Shown here: positions 46,307-56,271 of the stretch, in pieces
Layout: the number at the start of each line of letters is the position of its first letter
Position numbering within the stretch: position 1 is the first letter of the stretch
Source: Clostridium sartagoforme
Lineage (GTDB): Bacteria; Bacillota; Clostridia; Clostridiales; Clostridiaceae
NCBI RefSeq assembly: GCF_004794105.1
Contig: NZ_SRYR01000005.1
Location: forward strand, 1-64,000
Direction: 5' to 3'
DNA length: 64,000 nucleotides
Program-made: the position numbers and the translations under genes
The notes under the pieces: generated by a model
Database searches by the model: none
Seen by the model: only the letters and a program-made list of their open reading frames with translations
What the model was told of the DNA's origin: nothing

Positions 46307-46382
46307 GAGTATGTAACTGGTAAGCAGGCAGAACTCAGATTAGATAGAAAAGGTCCTTTTCTATCTAATCTGAGTTTTTTTT
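46307..46382 (+). promoter_or_regulatory. RAT antiterminator site and overlapping terminator
   Basis: The 30-base segment 46307-46336 (GAGT...ACTGG...AAGCAGGCAGAACTC) has the shape and conserved GCAGGCA of the ribonucleic antiterminator bound by LicT/BglG. Its 3' end overlaps a 22-bp perfect inverted repeat (46332-46353 with 46355-46376) ending in a T-run. Binding of the downstream LicT protein would prevent the terminator from forming. Confidence 0.92.
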
Positions 46383-46402
46383 CTAGAAAGGAGTATTTTA
46401 AG

Positions 46403-47251
46403 ATGAAAGTAAGTCAAATTTTAAATAATAATGTGGCAGTTGTTAAAAGAGGTAAGAATGAGGTAATAGTTTATTCTAGAGGAATATCTTTTAAAAAAAA
46501 GGTAGGCCAAACAATTACTGAAAGTGAAATAGAGAAGACATATGTATTAGATTCTAATGATATGTTAGAACACTTTAGTTATCTTTTAGCTAATACAGAT
46601 GAAAGTGAAATTATCATGCTAAACGACATAATAGAGTATGGTGAAAAGCTATTAAATGAAAAAGCTGGTGACTATTTAAGTTTGACATTACTAGATCATA
46701 TTAATTTTGCACTAAAACGTGCTGCTAAAGGACAATTTATTCGTAGCCCATTAACATGGGAAGTGAAGAAATTCTATCCAAAGCATTTTGAAATAGGAAT
46801 TTATGCCTTAAATCAGATGAAGAAAAAGTACGGTATAGAATTTCCAGAGGATGAGGCTGTTTCAATTGCCTTACATTTTGTTAATTTACAAGAGGGAAAA
46901 AGTAATTTAAATGAGACCATTAAAAGTATGGAAATTTTAAGAGATATTATTTCCATAATCCAATATCATTATGGATTAAAAATTGATGAATCATCATTAA
47001 ATTACATGAGATTAATAACCCATCTTCAATATTTTATACACAGAATACAAAATGGAAAAATTTATAACGATAATGATAAAGATTTAAACTCACAAATCAG
47101 AATTCTTTATCCAGAAGCATATGCATGCATACAAAAGATAGAACTCTATGTAAAGGAGCAATTTAATTGTGAGCTTTCTATAGATGAAGAAACTTACTTA
47201 ATGCTTCATATTCATAGAGTTACAAACAGAAGTAGAAGAGAGGAAGAATAA
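46403..47251 (+). CDS. licT: Transcriptional antiterminator LicT/BglG
   Basis: A 282-residue RNA-binding regulator: CAT domain at 1-55 (KVSQILNNNVAVVKR, GISFKKKVGQTI) and two PRD domains with the conserved histidines in LLDHINFALKR, ALHFVNLQ, LITHLQYFIHR and MLHIHRV. When the beta-glucoside EII is busy, PRD dephosphorylation activates it to bind the RAT upstream of its own gene. Its TAA and the next ATG share one base, so it is coupled to the PTS gene. Confidence 0.95.
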   Translation: MKVSQILNNNVAVVKRGKNEVIVYSRGISFKKKVGQTITESEIEKTYVLDSNDMLEHFSYLLANTDESEIIMLNDIIEYGEKLLNEKAGDYLSLTLLDHINFALKRAAKGQFIRSPLTWEVKKFYPKHFEIGIYALNQMKKKYGIEFPEDEAVSIALHFVNLQEGKSNLNETIKSMEILRDIISIIQYHYGLKIDESSLNYMRLITHLQYFIHRIQNGKIYNDNDKDLNSQIRILYPEAYACIQKIELYVKEQFNCELSIDEETYLMLHIHRVTNRSRREEE

Positions 47252-49119
47252 TGAAGTATCAAGATTTTAATAAAAAGATTATAGAGTTAGTTGGTGGAAA
47301 AGATAACGTTCAAGCTGTTGTTCATTGTATGACTAGACTTAGATTTACTTTAAAGGATCGTTCTAAAGCTAAAACAGAAGAAATTAAGAATATGGATGGA
47401 GTAGTTGATGTAGTTTCTAATGATGTTGCTTATCAAATTATAGTTGGAACTCATGTAAATGAAGTACATAGCGAATTAATCTCTATGCTTGGAATTAGTG
47501 GAGAAAGTGATGCATCTGATAAAAAAGTTAAGAAGAATCCAGTAAAGGCAGTTTTAGATTTATTCTCAGAGTCTATGACTCCAATATTAGAGCCTATTAT
47601 AGCAGCAGGTATGCTTGCTGGGGTTTTATCATTACTTACTTTAACAGGATTAGTTTCAGCAGAAAGTCCTACATATTTATTATTAGATAATATTCGTTCA
47701 GCAGTATTTTTCTTCTTGCCAATATTTATGGCAATGTCTTGTGCAAAGAGGTTAAATGCTAGTCCGTACTTAGCAGTTGCTCTTGCAGCAGCACTTTTAT
47801 CAGAAGGAATTAATGGAGTTGAAGGATTAAGCATATTTGGAATTTCACTTCCTACAACTACTTACTCTAACTCATTTATTCCAATAATATTAGCTGTATG
47901 GTTTATGGGATATGTGCAAAAATTCTTAAAGAAGATAATGCCACAATTTTTACATTATTTCTTAGTACCAGTATTTACTTTAATAATTTGTTTACCTATT
48001 ACTTTAATGTTCTTTGGACCAATGGGAGCTTGGATAGGAAATGGTATGAGCTATGTTTGTCTATTCCTTATGGATACATTAGGTAACTGGAGTGTTATTG
48101 CATTATATGCTGCTCTTCAACCATTCTTAATTATGTTTGGAGCAGGAAACTTTATTATTCCAATAGTTGTTCAATTCCATGCTGAAATTGGTTATGATCC
48201 AGTTTTCTATGCAGCTTGTACAATTTCCGATATAGCAGTTGCTGGTGCAATGGTTGGATATTTCTTAAGAGCTAAGAATGAAAAGCAAAAACAATTATTT
48301 GGTACTTTTGGATTCAGTGCATTACTTGGTGTTACAGAACCAGCTATATATGGTGCTTTTGTTAAATTTAGAAGACCATTTATTGCAGTTATGATCGGTG
48401 GTGGACTTGGAGGTCTATTTGCAGGTATTACTAATGTTAAAACTTATGCTATGGCTTGGGGATTAGCTGGACTACCATCATATATTGGAAATAGTGATTA
48501 TAAAAACTTCTATTCAATGATTATTGCAGTTATTATCGGTTTTGTTGCAGCAGCCATTGCCGCATATATATTAGGAATTCCTAAAGAAAAAGATGAAAAA
48601 TCTAATGATGAAAAAATAGCAGAAGTTAAAGCTGTTGATTCAGAAGTTAATGCTTCAATAATGAAAAAAACTGTAATTAATGGATGTGCAAAAGGTGATT
48701 TAATAGAATTAGCTAAAGTTGATGATAAAGCATTTTCAAGTGGTGCTTTAGGTAAAGGGGTTGGTATAGTAGCTAATACTAATTCAGTAGTTGCACCAGC
48801 TAATGGAGAAGTAGTTACTGTTTTCCCAACTAAACATGCTTTTGGAATTAAAACAGATGATGGAGTTGAAATATTAATTCACATAGGAATTAATACAGTG
48901 GAACTTGAAGGAAAGCATTTTGATTTAAAAGTTAACCAAGGTGATATGGTAACTGTAGGACAACCTTTAGTTGAAGTTGATTTTGAAAAGGTAAAGGAAG
49001 AAGGATATGATCCAACTATAATAATGGTAGTTACAAATACTGCAGATTACTTAGATGTAATTCCAGTAAAAGAAGATTTTATAACTAGCGAAGAGGAATG
49101 TATTACAGTAGTTCTATAA
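47251..49119 (+). CDS. bglP: PTS beta-glucoside transporter EIIBCA
   Basis: A 622-residue membrane permease: EIIB with C26 in VVHCMTRLRF, EIIC with about ten membrane segments and GVTEPAIYG, and a C-terminal EIIA with phospho-histidine H544 in ILIHIGINTVEL. It takes up and phosphorylates beta-glucosides such as salicin, arbutin or cellobiose-like sugars. Its EIIA could also serve the EIIA-less sucrose EIIBC at 17764. Confidence 0.93.
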   Translation: MKYQDFNKKIIELVGGKDNVQAVVHCMTRLRFTLKDRSKAKTEEIKNMDGVVDVVSNDVAYQIIVGTHVNEVHSELISMLGISGESDASDKKVKKNPVKAVLDLFSESMTPILEPIIAAGMLAGVLSLLTLTGLVSAESPTYLLLDNIRSAVFFFLPIFMAMSCAKRLNASPYLAVALAAALLSEGINGVEGLSIFGISLPTTTYSNSFIPIILAVWFMGYVQKFLKKIMPQFLHYFLVPVFTLIICLPITLMFFGPMGAWIGNGMSYVCLFLMDTLGNWSVIALYAALQPFLIMFGAGNFIIPIVVQFHAEIGYDPVFYAACTISDIAVAGAMVGYFLRAKNEKQKQLFGTFGFSALLGVTEPAIYGAFVKFRRPFIAVMIGGGLGGLFAGITNVKTYAMAWGLAGLPSYIGNSDYKNFYSMIIAVIIGFVAAAIAAYILGIPKEKDEKSNDEKIAEVKAVDSEVNASIMKKTVINGCAKGDLIELAKVDDKAFSSGALGKGVGIVANTNSVVAPANGEVVTVFPTKHAFGIKTDDGVEILIHIGINTVELEGKHFDLKVNQGDMVTVGQPLVEVDFEKVKEEGYDPTIIMVVTNTADYLDVIPVKEDFITSEEECITVVL

Positions 49120-49124
49120 TATAG

Positions 49125-50570
<1,446 letters not shown>

Positions 50571-50622
50571 TTTATATGAAATTACGATTAATAGTAATAA
50601 AATGATAGTAAACTAAATGTAT

Positions 50623-50664
50623 AATGAGGAGAGTTTTAATATTCAAAACCCTCCTCATTTTTTA
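50623..50664 (+). terminator. Terminator of the bgl operon
   Basis: AATGAGGAG (50623-50631) pairs with CTCCTCATT (50651-50659), with an inner GTTTT/AAAAC extension, followed by T residues. Confidence 0.88.
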
Positions 50665-50755
50665 TTCTTTTGCTTCTGAAAATGAAATTATTTATAACTA
50701 ATTAAGAAAAGTGGTTCTTTGAAAATTGAATAGTACGTAATTGTAATAAAATGCG

Positions 50756-51022
50756 CAGTAGTATATAGCATATTATGCTTAGCCTCCGTCGTAAACTCCA
50801 AGTCGGTTCACGCACAATATTTTATATACTACTTGAATTATTTTATCTTGTAAGATTAATGATACTAAAGGAAAAAACTCCTGATGGAGTTTTAAATAAG
50901 TGAGAATATGTGCAGGAAGTACTAACATATATCATAATTAGAATAGATTGATCATTTAAATTTTTTAATGCTGAATTACTTGAAAAGATAAATATAATAT
51001 GTGAAATAATCATATTGCGCAT
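50756..51022 (+). ncRNA. Candidate structured RNA element, copy A
   Basis: Stem 1 is AGTAGTATATA (50757-50767) with TATATACTACT (50823-50833), continued inside by ATATT (50770-50774) with AATAT (50816-50820). A 41-base head matches copy B at about 31 positions, including CTCCAAGTC. Thirty bases after stem 1 is ACTAAAGGAA (50864), then hairpin AAAACTCC with GGAGTTTT (50874-50893). A shared AATGCT-GAATTACT-AAAGATAAAT tail ends in hairpin AATATG/CATATT (50996-51016). It ends just before the ribosome site of the next gene, so it could also be a leader. No known RNA family was recognised. Confidence 0.5.
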
Positions 51023-51039
51023 TAAAAGGAGGTAAAAAC

Positions 51040-51300
51040 ATGATTTATCAAATGCAAATATATTATGGTGCTTTATTAGATGGTCAAGCGATATACTCTC
51101 TTGAAAGTTTATTGGAAGATTATACTAAGTTTCCTAATGAAATTAATGAAGAACCATTTAAAAATGTAATTGAAATGGGAATTATTCATGATGGATTAAA
51201 TCAAGATAATTTTGAAAAAGGATTTTTAACTAAAGAACAATATAAGAATAGATTTAATCCTGAAACAGAAAATACAACTAATTGGAAAGTAGAAAGATAA
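51040..51300 (+). CDS. Small hypothetical protein (86 aa)
   Basis: Starts MIYQMQIYYGALLDGQAIYS with a strong site AAAAGGAGGT. Acidic, soluble, no family recognised. It directly follows RNA element copy A, which might act as its leader. Confidence 0.6.
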   Translation: MIYQMQIYYGALLDGQAIYSLESLLEDYTKFPNEINEEPFKNVIEMGIIHDGLNQDNFEKGFLTKEQYKNRFNPETENTTNWKVER

Positions 51301-51463
51301 TTGGCAGATCAAGTGAGATGAATAATTTTTAAAACACATAACTTTTATTATACATTAAAATTAATACAAAAATAGGATTTTATTACAATAATTACTGTGG
51401 TAAAATTTAGATGTAATATACAATATATCTATATTATACAAAAAAACCAAAGGGGGAGATTGT

Positions 51464-51844
51464 ATGAATAAAACTAAATCAATTAAATTATTTGCAGGAG
51501 GACTAGTTGCTTTGTTGGGAATATCATCGGCTGATATTGTTAAAGCATATGATAATATCGAAAATAAGCAAGTAGAATCTAGCATTCAATTAAATACCAT
51601 AGAAATTCAAAAAACTTTAAATGGGTATTTGAGTAATAAGTGGGAAGAATCAAAAGAATCAAAAATTATTGAAAATGAATATGTTGTATCAGATAGCTTA
51701 CAAGAAAAATATGATAAGCTTAAGGCAGAATATGAGAATAAATGGAGTCAAGAAATAGGAGAAATAATTCAATGGTATAAGTTGAATTTAGATATAAATT
51801 CAATAGATAATATTAATGAATTATTTAAAGTTAACTTAATATGA
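51464..51844 (+). CDS. Small secreted protein (126 aa)
   Basis: The N-terminus MNKTKSIKLFAGGLVALLGI followed by SSADIVKAYD is a signal peptide with probable cleavage after KAY or SSA. The remainder is polar, charged and predicted helical, with two KW/W-rich stretches (LSNKWEESKES, NKWSQEIGEI). No family recognised. The start follows AAGGGGGAG. Its TGA overlaps the ATG of the next gene (ATGA), so the two are made together. Confidence 0.6.
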   Translation: MNKTKSIKLFAGGLVALLGISSADIVKAYDNIENKQVESSIQLNTIEIQKTLNGYLSNKWEESKESKIIENEYVVSDSLQEKYDKLKAEYENKWSQEIGEIIQWYKLNLDINSIDNINELFKVNLI

Positions 51845-52293
51845 ATAAAAAATTAAAGATTATAATAATATTTTTCATATTTATTATATTAGGTGGTGTC
51901 ATATTTATAAAATCTTTTAACACTCCAGAAAAAGTAATAAAAAACCATATAAAATATAAAAATACGCATAACATCAAGAAATTAAGTAGTACTATTACTG
52001 ACGAAATATCCGATAACTATATAGAATATGTAGATAATATAGAAACTATTAAATTAATTAATATGGAACTACAAGTTGATAGTAATTTTTATAATATATA
52101 TATAAATGGTGGAAAAGGAAGATTAAGAAAAGATTTATCAAGAGATGATATAAAAATATACACTGTTAATTATTATATAAAATATAAAGATGATAATAAA
52201 TCAGTTAAAGGTAGTGGTAAACATAGTACTAATTATATCTTAATTAAGGAAAAAAGTAGTAATAAATGGATAATAGATGATATGGGAGGATAA
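51841..52293 (+). CDS. Membrane-anchored small protein (150 aa)
   Basis: A single hydrophobic segment (IIIIFFIFIILGGVIFI) near residues 7-23 anchors an extracellular domain that begins TPEKVIKNHIKYKNTHNIKK. The layout, with a short helix start and ending in KWIIDDMGG, is like DUF4829-type lipoprotein or NTF2-like domains, but no lipobox cysteine exists. Coupled to the secreted protein before it. Confidence 0.55.
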   Translation: MNKKLKIIIIFFIFIILGGVIFIKSFNTPEKVIKNHIKYKNTHNIKKLSSTITDEISDNYIEYVDNIETIKLINMELQVDSNFYNIYINGGKGRLRKDLSRDDIKIYTVNYYIKYKDDNKSVKGSGKHSTNYILIKEKSSNKWIIDDMGG

Positions 52294-52448
52294 TCTTATT
52301 TAAATGTTTTTAGAATAAGAAAAGTATCGTACTGCTAATACGATACTAGTTCAAGAAAGCTTTATTCGGGCTATTAGTTTAATTAGATGTTTAAAATAAA
52401 GTAAGACCTAGAAATTTAATATAAATAATTTAGTATGGAGGTCGTTAA

Positions 52449-52874
52449 ATGAAAATAAGGTTATTATGTGAAATTAAAGCAGATATAGTTGATAAAAAAG
52501 AATTAGAATCAATTGAGCATGAGGTTGGAAACAGTAAGACATTAAGAGGTGTTGAAAGATTTTGGACTAAAATACTTAAGAAAAAATTAGAGGATGTATG
52601 ACCTAATCCTATATATGATAATAAAGAAATTAATATCAAAGTTGAATACTATGAAAAAGAAATGGAAAAACAAGAATTTCAAGTAGGAGATATGATTTAT
52701 TGCATTGATGAAGATTATAGAGAATTCGAAGATATAGTAGTTAGCGTTGAGTTAGAAAGAGATGGAACTATATGTTACACAGGTGATAATGGATGGGATT
52801 TCTTTAAAGAGGATATCGGTAAAGAAATTTTTAGAACTAGAGAAGAACGCTCTAAATTTTTGTCAAGACCATAA
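52449..52874 (+). pseudogene. Small protein gene interrupted by an in-frame TGA
   Basis: ATG 52449 behind TGGAGGTC opens a frame that reads MKIRLLCEIKADIVDKKELE and stops at TGA 52599-52601 after 50 residues. The same frame then continues without further stops to 52874, encoding EKQEFQVGDMIYCIDEDYRE and ending FLSRP. The second part has no ribosome site of its own at ATG 52662. A single nonsense mutation in a 141-codon gene explains this best. Alternatively there are two small proteins. Confidence 0.5.
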
Positions 52875-52921
52875 TACATAATATTAATTTATTACGAAGA
52901 TAAAAATAAATATTAACTTGT

Positions 52922-52963
52922 TAAAATACCGTATTATTCAAAATTAATATGTGGTATTTTTTA
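52922..52963 (+). terminator. Terminator
   Basis: AAAATACCGTATT pairs with AATATGTGGTATTTT around a ten-base loop and is followed by T residues. Confidence 0.75.
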
Positions 52964-53110
52964 GTTCGTAATTTAAAAATTAAGCATAATAAACTTAATA
53001 ATAATGATAGATTAGAATGTATTTGCGGAATTGTATGGGTACAATTGACATATTTGCCATGGAGTCATAGAATTTATTATAAGTTCTATAATTAAAAGGG
53101 GGCAATTATT

Positions 53111-53716
53111 TTGAACAAAGAAGTTAGATTTAAGAAACTAATTCAAACAGCATTATTGGCAGCACTATGTTTTGTATCTTTTACCTATCTACAAATTAAG
53201 ATTCCACTACCAGGTGGAGATGCAAGTTCAATTCATATTGGAAATGCATTTTGTGTTTTAGCAGCGTTGTTACTTGGTGGATGGTATGGGGGAGTTGCAG
53301 GAGCAGTTGGAATGACAATTGCAGACTTAATTGATCCTGTATATATAACGGTAGCACCTAAAACATTTATATTAAAATTATGTATTGGATTAATCACAGG
53401 ATTAATTGCACATAGAATTGCAAAAATCAGTGAAAGTAATGATAAGAAGTATATTTTCAAATGGAGTATCATTGCATCGATTGGGGGACTAGCTTTTAAT
53501 GTAGTGGCAGACCCTGTTGTTGGATTCTTTTATAAGCAATATATATTAGGACAACCTCAAGATGCAGCAGTTATATTGGCTAAACTAAGTGCAGTTACTA
53601 CATTTGTAAATGCAGTTATTTCTGTAATATTAGTAGCTCTTATCTATAATGCAGTAAGACCAATATTAAAAAAATCAGGCTTATTACTGCCAGTAGGTAA
53701 AAATAATGATATTTAA
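53111..53716 (+). CDS. ECF transporter S component
   Basis: A 201-residue membrane protein with about six segments, the substrate-binding subunit of an energy-coupling-factor vitamin transporter. Typical features are the helix-1 AxxAAL segment (TALLAALCFVSF), PLPGGDASSIHIGNAFCVLA, and LLGGWYGGVAGAVGMTIADL. It depends on shared EcfA/EcfT subunits encoded elsewhere. The start is TTG behind AAAAGGGGG. The ligand cannot be told; no riboswitch is evident upstream. Confidence 0.82.
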   Translation: MNKEVRFKKLIQTALLAALCFVSFTYLQIKIPLPGGDASSIHIGNAFCVLAALLLGGWYGGVAGAVGMTIADLIDPVYITVAPKTFILKLCIGLITGLIAHRIAKISESNDKKYIFKWSIIASIGGLAFNVVADPVVGFFYKQYILGQPQDAAVILAKLSAVTTFVNAVISVILVALIYNAVRPILKKSGLLLPVGKNNDI

Positions 53717-53722
53717 ATTGAG

Positions 53723-54001
53723 CAGGAGTTTTTAACATATTATGCTCGGCTTCCGTTGCAAGCTCCAAGTCAGCTTACTCACAATATGTTAAAAACTCCT
53801 TGAATAATTTAAACTTGGGGATGTAGGTTAACTAAAGGAAGAAATTCAGACGTGCTGAATTTCAATAAAAATTAGTGTAATCTCCTAAAATATTTTAAAT
53901 GCTAAATTACTAGCAAAGATAAATTGACGGTGAAGTAAGCATATGGTTAGTAGAACTTATTTTTGTAGCCATTTATCTTATGAGCTGTCAATTTATCTTT
54001 G
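53723..54001 (+). ncRNA. Candidate structured RNA element, copy B
   Basis: Same layout as copy A at 50756. Stem 1 is a perfect 18-bp helix (53724-53741 with 53783-53800). The 41-base head is conserved, ACTAAAGGAA again begins 30 bases later (53831), and hairpin GAAATTCAG with CTGAATTTC (53841-53863) replaces a stem of different sequence in copy A. The shared tail leads into CAAAGATAAATTGAC (53914-53928) pairing perfectly with GTCAATTTATCTTTG (53987-54001). It follows an S-component stop by six bases. It may end that transcript or be a separate RNA. Confidence 0.5.
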
Positions 54002-54114
54002 TGATTTTATTCGTATTTTATTATTGTTGTGTGTAAAGAAAAATTTTATAAAGTGTAGATGATGGAAAAGAAGGCTGATATAATATTTCTAGATTAATTT
54101 AAAAGGAGTTTTTT

Positions 54115-55074
54115 ATGAAATTTTATTTAGCACCAATGGAAGGAATCACAGGATTTGTATATAGAAATTCTTATGAGAAGTTTTTTCATAATATCGATAA
54201 ATACTTTACACCATTTATTGTACCAACTAGCAGTAAAAGTTTTAAAACTAAAGAGCTTAGAGATATACTGCCTGAAAATAATAAAGGAATGTATATAGTA
54301 CCTCAAATACTTACTAATGATTCAGAAGGATTTATAAATACAGCAGAGAAGCTACAACAGCTTGGATATAATGAAATTAATTTAAATTTAGGATGTCCTT
54401 CAGGAACAGTTGTATCTAAGGGAAGAGGTTCAGGATTTTTAGCTAAGAGGGATGAACTTGATAAATTTTTAGATGAAATATATATTAAAGATGATATAGA
54501 AATATCAGTAAAGACTAGAATAGGTAGAGATGAACCAGAAGAGTTTTATGAGCTTATAAAAATATATAATAAATATCCTATAAAAGAGCTTATAATTCAT
54601 CCTAGAACTAGGGAAGACTTTTATGGAAATACACCTAATCTTGAAGTCTTTAAAGATGCCTTAAGCTTAAGTACTAATCCAGTTTGTTATAATGGAGATA
54701 TTTTTACTTTAGAAAATTATAAAAATTTTAAAAGTGAGTTTTCAGAAGTTAATGAAATAATGCTTGGAAGAGGTATTCTTGCAAATCCAGGTTTAATTGA
54801 TGAAATAATTAATGATAAAGTATTAGATAAAAAAGTATTAAAAGACTTCCATGATGATATTTTGTTTAATTATAGAGAAGTATTTAAGGATGATAATATT
54901 GCATTATATAGAATGAAGGAACTTTGGGGATATATGATTTATATATTTTCTGACAATAAGAAATACTCTAAGAAAATTAAGAAATCACAAAATATAAATA
55001 CTTATCAGGAGGCTATTTTAGAATTATTTAATGATCAGGAAATAGTAAGAGGAGCTGGACTTTTTAGCTCTTAA
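54115..55074 (+). CDS. dus: tRNA-dihydrouridine synthase
   Basis: An FMN enzyme that reduces uridine in the tRNA D-loop. The 319-residue protein starts FYLAPMEGITGFVYRN, has catalytic C94 in NLNLGCPSGTVVSKG, then KTRIGRDE, IIHPRTREDFYGN and YNGDI for FMN binding, and a C-terminal helical tRNA-binding domain. Start ATG behind AAAAGGAG. It is a single gene between RNA element B and the thiamine locus. Confidence 0.92.
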   Translation: MKFYLAPMEGITGFVYRNSYEKFFHNIDKYFTPFIVPTSSKSFKTKELRDILPENNKGMYIVPQILTNDSEGFINTAEKLQQLGYNEINLNLGCPSGTVVSKGRGSGFLAKRDELDKFLDEIYIKDDIEISVKTRIGRDEPEEFYELIKIYNKYPIKELIIHPRTREDFYGNTPNLEVFKDALSLSTNPVCYNGDIFTLENYKNFKSEFSEVNEIMLGRGILANPGLIDEIINDKVLDKKVLKDFHDDILFNYREVFKDDNIALYRMKELWGYMIYIFSDNKKYSKKIKKSQNINTYQEAILELFNDQEIVRGAGLFSS

Positions 55075-55229
55075 TATTTAATTTTAAAACTATATTATAT
55101 AACTTATAATATTTTGAAGTATGTAGATAAATAAGGATGCATAACTATATATTGACAAAGGAGTTTACTGATGCTAACATAAAGGCATACAGTATTTGGT
55201 ATATAGTATTTGAAAAATTACATAATAAA

Positions 55230-55325
55230 AAGCTAGGGGAGCTATAATTTGGATAGCTGAGAGAAGAGCCAAAACTCAAAGACTCTAATAACCTGATTAA
55301 GGTAATTCTTACGAAGGGAAGCCAT
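55230..55325 (+). promoter_or_regulatory. TPP riboswitch (THI element)
   Basis: The conserved parts are in order: GGGGAGC near 55236, GCTGAGA (55256-55262), ACCTGAT (55291-55297) and ACGAAGGGAA (55311-55320). The terminator follows at 55366-55398. Thiamine pyrophosphate binding would end transcription before thiW-thiM-thiE. Confidence 0.94.
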
Positions 55326-55365
55326 TGAATTCATATTGAAAATATTAATTAGAATGTTAGTATAG

Positions 55366-55398
55366 AGCTTTCCTAAGAATTAGGAGAGCTTTTTATTT
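55366..55398 (+). terminator. Riboswitch-controlled terminator
   Basis: AGCTTTCCTAA (55366-55376) pairs with TTAGGAGAGCT (55380-55390), followed by a T-run. Confidence 0.85.
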
Positions 55399-55451
55399 TT
55401 TATGTCTTATAAAGATTAGTAGATAAGTGATTATAGATATCAATCTTTATG

Positions 55452-55600
55452 AAGTCTTTGGGGGAGCGCCCTAAGACTTATATAGGCAGGACAATTAAAT
55501 AGCGAGGGAGCTTGTGTTTCAAGATGAGAGGTAACTTTTAAGTTGCGACCGTTTTAAAAGGGGATAATATCCTTTCTTTTAATGCGCTATTTAATTTTGT
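55452..55600 (+). promoter_or_regulatory. Second folded leader upstream of thiW, unidentified
   Basis: Hairpin AAGTCTT (55452-55458) with AAGACTT (55473-55479) has a GGG-AGCG-CCC core. Next, AATTAAATAGCG (55493-55504) pairs perfectly with CGCTATTTAATT (55585-55596). Inside lie CTTG/CAAG, GGTAACTT with AAGTTGCGACC, and GGGGATAATATCC, giving a four-way junction. GAGGGAGC...GATGAGAGG...GGATAAT loosely resembles THI-element parts, but the AGGGA segment is missing. It could be a decayed TPP aptamer or another sensor. Confidence 0.5.
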
Positions 55601-55707
55601 TACTTCTATCTTTTTAGCAATATTTATTTTAAGAAAGGATAATCCTAAAGTTTAGTTAGAAGCTAAGCAAAAGCTTAAAATAAATATTTCAGAAGGGAAG
55701 GAACAAA

Positions 55708-56271
55708 ATGAACAATAATTCAAAAGTATTAAAAACAGTTTTCTTATCAATTATGGTAGCTATAGGAGTAGTAATTTCGCCAATATTGCGTGTTGAGGGA
55801 ATGGCCCCAACAGCTCATTTAATAAATGTTGTATGCTCAGTATTTTTAGGCCCTTGGTACTCACTTTTATGTGCAACACTAATAGGAATAATTAGAATGA
55901 TATTTATGGGAATACCTCCACTTGCTTTAACAGGAGCAGTATTTGGAGCCTTTTTATCAGGTGTTTTATATAGAGCTTCTAAGGGGAAACTTATTTTTGC
56001 AGTAATAGGTGAAATTATAGGAACTGGTGTTATAGGTGCAATAGTTTCATATCCAGTAATGACTTATTTAGTAGGAAGAGATGGATTAACAGCATTTTTC
56101 TATGTTCCAATGTTTATAACAGCAACTATAATGGGTGGTTCTGTCGCATATGTATTCTTAATTGCACTTAAGAAGAATGGAATGCTTGCTAAAATTCAAG
56201 ATAGATTAGGAGGCAAAATTTATGAGGGAAGTAGAACTTTTAATAAAGAGGCTACTGGATATCAAAAATAA
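55708..56271 (+). CDS. thiW: Thiazole ECF transporter S component ThiW
   Basis: A 187-residue membrane protein with about five segments; KTVFLSIMVAIGVVISPILR and EGMAPTAHLINVVCSVFLGP are typical of ThiW, the predicted S component for hydroxyethylthiazole. Its place before thiM and behind a TPP riboswitch supports this. The frame runs 50 bases into thiM, so the tail YEGSRTFNKEATGYQK may be an extension caused by loss of an earlier stop. Confidence 0.9.
   Translation: MNNNSKVLKTVFLSIMVAIGVVISPILRVEGMAPTAHLINVVCSVFLGPWYSLLCATLIGIIRMIFMGIPPLALTGAVFGAFLSGVLYRASKGKLIFAVIGEIIGTGVIGAIVSYPVMTYLVGRDGLTAFFYVPMFITATIMGGSVAYVFLIALKKNGMLAKIQDRLGGKIYEGSRTFNKEATGYQK

Noticed and set aside
47898-48086. Short frame within the beta-glucoside EII gene
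   Set aside because: It is an out-of-frame overlap of membrane-segment codons, with no ribosome site.
52599-52601. TGA in the small gene as a selenocysteine codon
   Set aside because: No redox motif such as UxxC or CxxU surrounds the position, and no convincing hairpin was seen immediately downstream. A nonsense mutation is simpler.
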